A DNA stretch of 64,000 nt from Halosimplex aquaticum (GTDB taxonomy: Archaea > Halobacteriota > Halobacteria > Halobacteriales > Haloarculaceae): positions 1,674,001 through 1,738,000 of the forward strand of contig NZ_CP118158.1 in NCBI RefSeq assembly GCF_028747785.1. Reading direction: 5' to 3'. This document shows positions 57,263-64,000 of the stretch, in pieces (within the stretch, counting starts at the first letter, position 1; each line of letters opens with the position of its first letter). A program made the translations under genes and the position numbers. Under the pieces are notes generated by a model. The model was given only the letters and a program-made list of their open reading frames with translations, was not told where the DNA came from and made no database searches.

Positions 57263-59887
57263 TCAGTCGACCTTCGCATCCGGTGAATCGCTCGCCCGTC
57301 GTGGTGATGTCGCTGCACGCTCTCCAGCTGCGTGACGCCTGATGAGCCACCCGACGAGCAGCAGAGCTGGTGTGCCAAGCAGGAGTACGGCGCCCAACAC
57401 TCCCCAGTCAGCGATGTCGAGCGGAACGGTCCCGAAGTACTCGTTCAGCGGTGTATACAGGACCGCCAGCTGGAGCAGAAGGGACGCCGCGACAGCGACG
57501 CCGAGCCACGGGTTCGTGAGCACCGGCGTCTCTCTCGTCCATCGGACCACGTACAGTTTGACGAACTCGAAGACAACCAACCCGGTGAACACCATCGTCA
57601 TCGCATATGGCGTGACGCTCGCGGCGCCGTCGAGCGTGTAGAACATCAGTCCCAGCAAGAGGACGGTCGCGATGAGCCCGGCACCACCGACGAATCCGAG
57701 CATGTCGCGGTCGATGATTCCCGTCGCCTGTTCCCGCGGTTCCCTTTGCATCACGTCGCCTCCGGGATCCGTCCCGAGCGCCAGCGCTGGCAGACCGTCG
57801 GTCAGCAGGTTGATCCACAGCAACTGGACTGCGGGCAGGATGAGATACCCGAAGAGCGACGCAAGAAAGACGATTGCTACCTCGGCGGCGTTCGCACTCA
57901 GTAAGTAGGCGACGAACTTCCAGATGTTGTCAAAGATGGTCCGACCCCGCTGAATGGCGGTCCGTATCGACGTGTAGTTATCGTCGAGCAAGACGATGTC
58001 GCTCGCCTGTTTGGCGACGTCAGTTCCACGGATGCCCATGGCGATGCCGACGTCGGCGTTTTTCAGCGCTGGCGCGTCGTTGACGCCGTCGCCAGTCATG
58101 GCGACCGCGGCACCGTTGGCCTGTAACGCTCGCAGGATCCGGACTTTGTGAGTCGGTTCGGCCCGCGCGTACACGTCGACCTCCTCGACGCGTTCCCGGA
58201 GTGTTTCGTCGTCGAGCTCCTCGACCTCCTGACCGGTGAGAACAGCCGACTCGATACCGATGTCGGCAGCGATGGCCCTCGCAGTCGCGGCGTTGTCCCC
58301 GGTGATCATCTTCACCTCGATACCTGCTCGATGCGTGTCGGCGATGGCGTCCCGGACTTCGGGTCGCGGCGGGTCGAGCAGCCCCTGTAGCCCGACGAAC
58401 ACGAGATTCTCCTCGGGGCCGCCGTCGTCTGAGCGGTCTTTGTAGGCGAATCCGAGGACCCGAAGCGCGTCCTCGGCGAATGACTCGACCTGCGCCTCGA
58501 TGTCTGCGCGCGCCTTCTCGTCCAGGTCCACTGGACCGTCCGGGCCGAGCACCCGCGACGAGCGTTCGAGGACGACCGCCGGCGCGCCCTTCACGTAAAC
58601 CACGTCGTCGTGGATCGTCGCCATTCGCTTGCGCTCGGAGGAGAACGGGACCTCGTCGCGCCGCGACCGACTCTCGCGCCGCGCCTCGACGTCGATCCCG
58701 TGGTCGGCCGCAGCTGCGACGAGCGCACGCTCGGTCGGGTCACCCTCCTCGGCGGTCGCGTCGTTACAGACGGCACCGATCTCGAACAACTGGTCGAGTC
58801 GGTCTGTAACGTCTCCGTCGGCTCCGATCCCGTCGTCACTGCCGACGTCGACGGCGGTATCGGACACCCACGCTGTTTGCACGCGCATCTCGCCCTCGGT
58901 CAGCGTCCCCGTCTTGTCGGTACAGACGACGTCGACGGCACCCAGCGCCTCGACGGCCGGCAGCGTCCGGACGAGCGCGTTCTCGTCGGCCATCCGCCGG
59001 ACGCCGAGCGCAAGCGTCAGGGTGACGACCGCCGGGAGCCCTTCGGGGACAGCCGCCACTGCAAGCGAGACAGCGGTCAACCCCGCTTGAACCACTCCTT
59101 TGCCCCCGATGAGGAGCAGTGGAACGATCAGCGCCGACAGGGCGACGACACCGATCCCGAGGCGCCGACCGAGCCGGTCCAGGTCGCGCTGGAGCGGCGT
59201 CCGCGGGTCCTCGGCGCCGATCAGTGCCGTCGCGATTTCGCCCATCTCCGTGTCCATTCCCGTCTCGACGACGACAGCGACGCCGCGACCGCGTGTGACG
59301 TTCGTTCCCTTGTAGACCGCGTTTTTCCGTTCGGCGAGCGGCGTCTCCGCTTCGACCGTCCCGGTCGTCTTCTCGACGGGCACGCTCTCGCCTGTGAGCG
59401 GGGCTTCGTCGACCTCGAGGTTCTCGGACGCGACGAGTCGACCGTCCGCAGGGACGACGTCGCCCTGTCCCAAAAGCACGATATCCCCGGGGACGAGGTC
59501 AGTCGCGTCGACTTCCAGTTCGGTCCCGTCGCGGCGGACAGTGACGGTTGGAGATGCCATGTCGCGGAGCGCTTCGAGGCTCTGCTCGGCGCGGTACTCC
59601 TGGACGAAACCGAAGACACCGTTGAGGAGCAGGATGATACCGATGAGTACCGCGTCGACCACGTGACCGATCGCGAACGAGAGAACGGCCGCGACGAGCA
59701 ATACCCAGATGAGCGCCCTCTCGAACTGCGCCAGGAAGATCCGTAGTGGACTGCGCCCGCTGTCACCGGTGATCTCGTTCGGACCGACTCGTTCGCGACG
59801 CTTCTCGGCCGTCTCAGGGTCCAGCCCGTCTGGTCCTCCATCGAGTTCGTCGAAGATCTCTTCGACAGTCAGGGTGTACCAGTTCAT
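57263..59887 (-). CDS. P-type cation-transporting ATPase (P2, Ca2+/cation class)
   Basis: 874 residues with the N-terminal cation ATPase domain ([39 protein letters not shown]), TGESVPVEK, phosphorylation site [35 protein letters not shown] hinge and ten membrane helices. The pattern is that of SERCA/PMR1-like and haloarchaeal P2 ATPases. There are no heavy-metal domains, so Ca2+, Mn2+ or Na+ are likelier than Cu+. In the membrane, cytoplasmic side active. Standing alone. Confidence 0.92.
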   Translation of the reverse strand: MNWYTLTVEEIFDELDGGPDGLDPETAEKRRERVGPNEITGDSGRSPLRIFLAQFERALIWVLLVAAVLSFAIGHVVDAVLIGIILLLNGVFGFVQEYRAEQSLEALRDMASPTVTVRRDGTELEVDATDLVPGDIVLLGQGDVVPADGRLVASENLEVDEAPLTGESVPVEKTTGTVEAETPLAERKNAVYKGTNVTRGRGVAVVVETGMDTEMGEIATALIGAEDPRTPLQRDLDRLGRRLGIGVVALSALIVPLLLIGGKGVVQAGLTAVSLAVAAVPEGLPAVVTLTLALGVRRMADENALVRTLPAVEALGAVDVVCTDKTGTLTEGEMRVQTAWVSDTAVDVGSDDGIGADGDVTDRLDQLFEIGAVCNDATAEEGDPTERALVAAAADHGIDVEARRESRSRRDEVPFSSERKRMATIHDDVVYVKGAPAVVLERSSRVLGPDGPVDLDEKARADIEAQVESFAEDALRVLGFAYKDRSDDGGPEENLVFVGLQGLLDPPRPEVRDAIADTHRAGIEVKMITGDNAATARAIAADIGIESAVLTGQEVEELDDETLRERVEEVDVYARAEPTHKVRILRALQANGAAVAMTGDGVNDAPALKNADVGIAMGIRGTDVAKQASDIVLLDDNYTSIRTAIQRGRTIFDNIWKFVAYLLSANAAEVAIVFLASLFGYLILPAVQLLWINLLTDGLPALALGTDPGGDVMQREPREQATGIIDRDMLGFVGGAGLIATVLLLGLMFYTLDGAASVTPYAMTMVFTGLVVFEFVKLYVVRWTRETPVLTNPWLGVAVAASLLLQLAVLYTPLNEYFGTVPLDIADWGVLGAVLLLGTPALLLVGWLIRRHAAGERAATSPRRASDSPDAKVD

Positions 59888-59929
59888 GTCTCGGTCAGCG
59901 GTAGCGCTCGTTGCTCAGACGCCCCCGAG

Positions 59930-59949
59930 CGGTGTCGTTCGCGACACCG
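59930..59949. terminator. Hairpin between the UspA and ATPase genes
   Basis: CGGTGTCG-TTCG-CGACACCG, an 8-base-pair perfect stem with a four-base loop. It lies downstream of the minus-strand stress protein gene and upstream of the ATPase start, so it may end transcription of the former. In archaea such hairpins are not proven terminators. Confidence 0.4.
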
Positions 59950-60082
59950 GCCACGCGCAGGCGACTGGCGCTCGTCTATTATCTCCCGGCGGGAGACGGA
60001 CAGTCGTTTCCCCCCACACGTGTCGCCCCTCGGTGGAGTCGTGTCGACCAGCGGTACGCCAGAATTCGGCCGGCGAGGCGCG

Positions 60083-60955
60083 TCACTGTTCTGGATCCAC
60101 TGACACCGCTAGCACTGGGATGTCAGAGACGCGGACGACCTTTTCCGCGACGCTACCGAGTAGGAATCTGTCGAGACCGGTCCGGCCGTGCGTCCCCATG
60201 ACGATCAGATCGACGTCGCGGTCGTCGGCGTAATCGACGATCCCGCTGGCCGGGGTTCCACTACTGACTGACGCTTCGACGGACCCCAGGCCCGCCTCGC
60301 TAGCGCGATCGACGACATCGTCGACGGCTCGCTGTCCGGCCTCCTCGAGGGCCGAGAGTACTGCGGGACTGTCGACGTCGGTCCAGAAACCGGTTACGTC
60401 GACGACGTGTAGGGCGTGCAACGCGGCGTCGGCCCGGCCGGCGAGTTCGATCCCGTGATCCGCTGCGGCGTTCGCCACTTCGCTCCCGTCCGTCGGGACG
60501 AGTATCGCGTCGAACTCGGGATCGAGTTCCGTCTCCTCGTGGACGGTAAGGACGGGGATCGGAGAGAGGCGGAGCGTGCGCTCGGTAACGCTCCCGAGGA
60601 CGAGTTCGTGTAACCCGGTCCGTCCCTGCGTCCCCATCACGACGAGGTCGACGTCCTGCTCGTCGAGGTAGTCGACGATCGCCTGGCGGACCAGCCCCAC
60701 GGGTTCGACGACCTCCGTCACAGTCGACACGCTTGCGTCGTCGGCCCAGTCCGCGATAGTCGCGAGGAGTGATTCAGCGCGAGTTTGTAGTTCAGCACGC
60801 GCTCCCGCGTCAAATTCCGGCGGGAGTTCGTCGAGTTCGAGGACATGGATCGCGTACAACGTCGCGTCGAACCGTCGTGCGAGCGTCAGCGCCGTTTCGA
60901 TGGCCGCTTCGGACGCCGCGCTCCCATCTGTTGGGACGAGGATTCTTTCGTACAT
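60083..60955 (-). CDS. Tandem universal stress protein (UspA) domains
   Basis: 290 residues, two Usp domains, with ATP-binding loops GTQGRTGLHELVLGSVTER in the first and GTHGRTGLDRFLLGSVAEK in the second. Starts MYERILVPTDGSAASEAAIETA, the canonical Usp N-terminus (unlike the protein at 14309, which lacks this start). Cytoplasmic, nucleotide-binding; the specific role is unknown. It is divergent from the VIT1-like gene. Confidence 0.9.
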   Translation of the reverse strand: MYERILVPTDGSAASEAAIETALTLARRFDATLYAIHVLELDELPPEFDAGARAELQTRAESLLATIADWADDASVSTVTEVVEPVGLVRQAIVDYLDEQDVDLVVMGTQGRTGLHELVLGSVTERTLRLSPIPVLTVHEETELDPEFDAILVPTDGSEVANAAADHGIELAGRADAALHALHVVDVTGFWTDVDSPAVLSALEEAGQRAVDDVVDRASEAGLGSVEASVSSGTPASGIVDYADDRDVDLIVMGTHGRTGLDRFLLGSVAEKVVRVSDIPVLAVSVDPEQ

Positions 60956-61267
60956 ACGGTCTCACGGTAAACTACGATCTGGGGGAGTGTCAAACCGGGC
61001 GAACGTTCTCACTTGGGAAGAACGAGCGGGTCAGATACTCCGGACCTGCATACCATGGAATCGTGCTCGTCCCTTGACTCCGTTGACTTCCGAGCCACGG
61101 GAGCGCTCGAGAACGACTGTTTCGGATTGACCTCCTCCACGGCGTTGACGCCGTGGACATCGATCCCGGGAGCGACCATCTAGAGGCTGAACCAGCTTAG
61201 CCCATCACCGCGACGAGATAGCATTCTCGCCGTGCTATTATGGGAGAGCCACGAGACGCAGTAGACA
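60956..61267. other. Intergenic region with a hairpin, no gene seen
   Basis: Between divergent UspA and VIT1-like genes. There is no reading frame with coding character. A TCCACGGCG-TTGA-CGCCGTGGA stem-loop (9 base pairs) lies at 61136-61157, reminiscent of hairpins near IS200/IS605 ends, but no other end was found. The remainder is likely promoter sequence for both genes. Confidence 0.4.
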
Positions 61268-61798
61268 ATGATCGAACAGTTCCTCGGGGACGAGTTCGAC
61301 GACGCTGGCGGGTATATCGCCGAGGTGATATACGGAGCGAACGACGGGATCGTCACGACGTTTGCGGTTGTCGCGGGCGTCGCCGGCGCAGCACTCGACC
61401 CGGCGATCGTTTTGATCCTCGGCGTTGCGAACCTGCTGGCCGATGGCTTCTCGATGGGCATGAGCAACTATCTCAGCCAGCACTCCGAACGGGACTATCG
61501 CGCAGCCCGGGGAACCACGGTCGCGGACGCTCGTCCGCCACGCTACACGGCCGCAGTAACGTTCCTCTCGTTCGTGGTCGCCGGCTGGGCGCCGCTGGTT
61601 CCCTATGCGTTCGGGATCGACGCCACGTTTCGGCTGTCAGTCGTCGTGACCGGGATCGCCTTCTTCGTTGTGGGCGCGAGCCGGACGCTCGTCACGGACC
61701 GCCGTTGGTATCGCGCCGGCGCGGAGATGTTCGCGATCGGAATGCTCGCAGCCGCCGTCGCGTACGCCGCGGGCGTCACGCTGGGTGGGCTCGCGTAG
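61268..61798 (+). CDS. VIT1/CCC1-family iron/manganese transporter
   Basis: 176 residues with five predicted membrane helices. The family motif YGANDGIVTTFAVVAGVAGA and the second segment ANLLADGFSMGMSNYLSQHSERD (with conserved Asp, Met and Glu) are plain. It lacks the cytoplasmic metal-binding helix pair of plant VIT1, as do many archaeal members. It moves Fe(II) or Mn(II), likely out of the cell. The next gene starts with its ATG directly after the stop. Confidence 0.88.
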   Translation: MIEQFLGDEFDDAGGYIAEVIYGANDGIVTTFAVVAGVAGAALDPAIVLILGVANLLADGFSMGMSNYLSQHSERDYRAARGTTVADARPPRYTAAVTFLSFVVAGWAPLVPYAFGIDATFRLSVVVTGIAFFVVGASRTLVTDRRWYRAGAEMFAIGMLAAAVAYAAGVTLGGLA

Positions 61799-63409
61799 AT
61801 GGCCGACCGTCGCGCGCTCCTGGCCGCCGGAGTCGCGTTCGTGGCCGTTGCCACCGTGCCGGTCGACGGGCTTCCGTCCCACGCACAGTTCGCGCTCGCG
61901 ACGGCCGCCTTCGCCGGAACGCTCTGGGTCACCGGCGGGCTCCCGTTGCCGATCACGGCACTGACGATCCCTGTGGTCCTGACCGCGTTCGGCGTCGTCC
62001 CGACGGCCGGAGCGGCCGTCGCCGGGTTCGCCGATCCCATCGTCTTCCTGCTCCTCGCTGGATTCGTTCTCGCCGAGGCGCTCCAGAAGCACGGGACGGA
62101 CCGTCGGATCGCCTACCACGTTCTCGCCGCCGTCGGGACGTCGCCGCGACGGATCGTCCTCGCCGTGATGCTCGCGACGGCGGCGCTGTCGATGGTCATC
62201 TCCAACTCCGCGACGACGGCCATGATGGTCCCCATCGCCATCGGCATCGCAGATCGCGTCGGTGCCGATGCGGCGACCGGCACAGCCGACGCCGGACGCG
62301 TTCCCACTATGGCCACCGACGAAACTGGTGGACGTGCCGACGGGACGGCGCCAGCGGACGCTAACGGGGACACCTCGGACGGCCGATCGAACTTCCGGCT
62401 CGCGATGGTACTGGGAGTCGCCTACGCGGCAAGCATCGGCGGCGTTGGGACGCTCATCGGAACGCCGCCCAACGCCATCCTCGTCTCGCAACTCGCCGAG
62501 CAGATCGGATACACGATCACGTTCGGCGAGTGGCTGGCCGTCGGCCTGCCATTCGTCGCCGTGGGACTCCCGCTGACGTGGTACGTCCTCACCGTTGCCG
62601 TCTATCCACCACAGATCACGGATGTCACCGCCGCGAGAGCGGACGCACGCCGCTATCTCCGGGACGTCGGTCCGCCGTCGACGGACGAACGGCGCGTCCT
62701 CCTGATAACCGGCCTCACGGCCGGACTGTGGCTACTCGGTGGGTTCAGCTTTCTATTCGAGGGGCGCCTCCCCGCGACGTGGTACGCGACGTTGTTCGGG
62801 GGGAGCGAGGGGAGTCTCTTCGGAGCTGGGGCACACCAGGGCGTCCTCTACTACGTGACCGTCGGGCTGGCCGCGATTCCGGCCCTTTCGATCGCCGGCG
62901 TCCTGGAGTGGGAGGACGTCCAGCGGATCGACTGGGGAACGATCGTCCTGCTCGGGGGTGGGATCACGTTGGCGAACGCGCTCGCCGCGACGAACGCGAC
63001 GCAGTGGCTGGCAGCGAACGCCGTCGACGCCGTGGCCGGTGCACCGCTCTTCCTCGTCGCCCTCGCCGTGGCCGCGATAACGATCGCCGTCTCGGAACTC
63101 GCCTCGAACACGGCGATGGCCGCCATCTCGGTCCCCATCCTGATCGCCATGGGCCCCCGCTACGCCGACCAGTTTGCCGGAGACCCGACAACGGCCAGTG
63201 TCTTCCTGGCGGTGACCGGCGGTATCGCCGCGAGTTTCGGGTTCGCGCTGCCCGTCGCGACGCCGCCAAACGCGATCGCCTTCGGAACCGGGTCGATGAC
63301 CAAGGACGACATGCTCAAGCCGGGGATTCTCCTTGACGTCGCCATGGCCGCCGTCACCGCCGTGCTCGCCTACGGTCTGTTCACCGTCGTCTGGCCGTTG
63401 CTGGGATAG
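61799..63409 (+). CDS. SLC13/DASS-type anion (sulfate/carboxylate) transporter
   Basis: 536 residues, about 12 membrane helices. Two SNT-type signatures are visible: ALSMVISNSATTAMMVPIA and VSELASNTAMAAISVPI; each is followed by a Pro-Pro-Asn-Ala element (GTPPNAILVS and ATPPNAIAFG). Substrates in the family are sulfate, phosphate, dicarboxylates, tellurite or arsenite. A linker of about 40 acidic residues (near 165-195) interrupts the first half. It is cotranscribed with the VIT1-like gene. Confidence 0.88.
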   Translation: MADRRALLAAGVAFVAVATVPVDGLPSHAQFALATAAFAGTLWVTGGLPLPITALTIPVVLTAFGVVPTAGAAVAGFADPIVFLLLAGFVLAEALQKHGTDRRIAYHVLAAVGTSPRRIVLAVMLATAALSMVISNSATTAMMVPIAIGIADRVGADAATGTADAGRVPTMATDETGGRADGTAPADANGDTSDGRSNFRLAMVLGVAYAASIGGVGTLIGTPPNAILVSQLAEQIGYTITFGEWLAVGLPFVAVGLPLTWYVLTVAVYPPQITDVTAARADARRYLRDVGPPSTDERRVLLITGLTAGLWLLGGFSFLFEGRLPATWYATLFGGSEGSLFGAGAHQGVLYYVTVGLAAIPALSIAGVLEWEDVQRIDWGTIVLLGGGITLANALAATNATQWLAANAVDAVAGAPLFLVALAVAAITIAVSELASNTAMAAISVPILIAMGPRYADQFAGDPTTASVFLAVTGGIAASFGFALPVATPPNAIAFGTGSMTKDDMLKPGILLDVAMAAVTAVLAYGLFTVVWPLLG

Positions 63410-63422
63410 GATCGCGCCGGCC

Positions 63423-63725
63423 TCACTCGCGGGTGAGGACGTCGCGCCGACACTCGTACTCGTCCTCGTCGATTTCGCCGCGGGCGAACCGCTCGCGGAG
63501 AGTTTCCAGCGCCGTGTCTTGCACTCCTTCGTTCTCAGTCGCGCGTTCAGTCCCCTCGACGATCGGAATGAATACCAGCCTGAGGAAGACGATAACGACG
63601 GCGGCCAGGAACAGAGCGAAGAGAACCATCGCGACGATCCCACCCCACGCCATCCAGCTCCACTCAGTCTCCATTCCCATTTGCAGCGTACCGTACTGTA
63701 ATGTCGAGGTCACTGCTGTAGCCAT
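63423..63725 (-). CDS. SHOCT-domain membrane protein
   Basis: 100 residues from ATG 63725; ATG 63680 (MGMETEWSW) is an alternative shorter start. One membrane helix (WMAWGGIVAMVLFALFLAAVVIVFLRLVF) and a C-terminal SHOCT motif ALETLRERFARGEIDEDEYECRRDVL. Similar to the other SHOCT proteins here but without the Met-rich loop. It is convergent with the SLC13 gene. Confidence 0.75.
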   Translation of the reverse strand: MATAVTSTLQYGTLQMGMETEWSWMAWGGIVAMVLFALFLAAVVIVFLRLVFIPIVEGTERATENEGVQDTALETLRERFARGEIDEDEYECRRDVLTRE

Positions 63726-63907
63726 ACGTCGAGTACGTGACCCTCGCGTAAAACCGGCGACGCTCGTTCTCCCGCGACGGGAACGAGCGTCGGTCTGGGA
63801 GACGAACGGGCCGACTCGGAGCCGCGATCATCTCGTTCGATCGGACAGTTTTCCGTCGCGTGAGAAACGACTTGCGAGGTTTTCCGTGTGGCGACCGTCG
63901 GTTAAGT

Positions 63908-64000
63908 ATGGACCAAGTCCCTCGAACCAAGACTGATTCAGGTGATTCGAGCGCCCGGGACGAACAGGCCGCTATCGAGACGAGCGGGCTCACCAAGCGC
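63908..64000 (+). CDS. ABC transporter ATP-binding protein, N-terminus only (partial)
   Basis: 31 residues are visible before the window ends. After an acidic start the sequence AAIETSGLTKR is the usual first strand of haloarchaeal ABC ATPases just before the YGD/Walker region. The Walker A lies beyond the edge, so the family call rests only on this start. It might pair with an ABC-2 permease downstream, outside the window. Confidence 0.45.
   Translation, partial: MDQVPRTKTDSGDSSARDEQAAIETSGLTKR

Noticed and set aside
1-64000. CRISPR arrays, tRNA and rRNA genes, replication origin
   Set aside because: No spaced repeat array, cloverleaf, rRNA stretch or orc/cdc6-linked repeat was recognised by reading; a tool search could still find a tRNA.

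Overview
The window is haloarchaeal chromosome or megaplasmid sequence. It is GC-rich, its proteins are strongly acidic, several exported proteins carry Tat (RR) signals, promoters have a TATA element about 25-30 bases before the start codon (leaderless style), and the families are typical of halophilic archaea (HTH-10 'bat-like' regulators, HalOD1, halocyanin-like cupredoxin, SHOCT membrane proteins, split YeeE/YedE pairs). No rRNA, tRNA or CRISPR array was seen.

Region 1 (1-9.3 kb, minus strand) is a respiratory nitrate reductase operon of the archaeal outward-facing type. In transcription order it holds a membrane protein, a Rieske protein, cytochrome b, a small membrane protein, NarG (Tat signal), NarH, an ethylbenzene-dehydrogenase-type haem subunit, a NarJ/TorD chaperone and a membrane protein cut by the window edge. 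A broken ABC permease lies behind its promoter.

Region 2 (10-43 kb) is an unusually dense sulfur/thiol-redox island. It contains thioredoxin reductase, several thioredoxins, two HTH-thioredoxin blocks, a TauE/SafE exporter, rhodanese-metallo-beta-lactamase (MBL) fusions, two split YeeE/YedE thiosulfate-type permease pairs, a PiT/CysP-like permease, TusA, DsrE-type proteins, a CoA-disulfide-reductase-like flavoprotein, a DsbA-like exported oxidoreductase with membrane partners, DUF302 proteins, methyltransferases, a DCC oxidoreductase and a dihydrolipoamide-dehydrogenase-like enzyme with a natural His-rich tail. Many genes exist as an intact copy plus a broken or truncated copy, so the island has grown by duplication and is decaying in places.

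Region 3 (43-64 kb) carries an MMPL transporter, a second TauE-like exporter, an IS5-like transposase remnant, then a plus-strand cluster of SoxB-like metallohydrolase, rhodanese-MBL fusion, multicopper oxidase, SHOCT proteins, DUF302, a thioredoxin-like protein and a cupredoxin-SHOCT fusion. After it come a TnpB remnant, a P-type cation ATPase, a universal stress protein, a VIT1-like transporter, an SLC13-type anion transporter and the first codons of an ABC ATPase.

Two signals tie the sulfur genes together. First, a 9-base element close to AGTATTGTG lies about 14-18 bases upstream of the TATA box in front of at least seven of these transcription units, including both TrmB-like regulator genes, which points to a single autoregulated sulfane-sulfur or thiol-stress regulon. 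Second, all four rhodanese-MBL proteins end in a LELGPNNCAA tail carrying a cysteine, and one of them is encoded beside a SoxB-like hydrolase that has no export signal. Together these suggest a cytoplasmic haloarchaeal thiosulfate/persulfide oxidation system in which a tail cysteine may act as a carrier arm, as in SoxY. That mechanism is inference.
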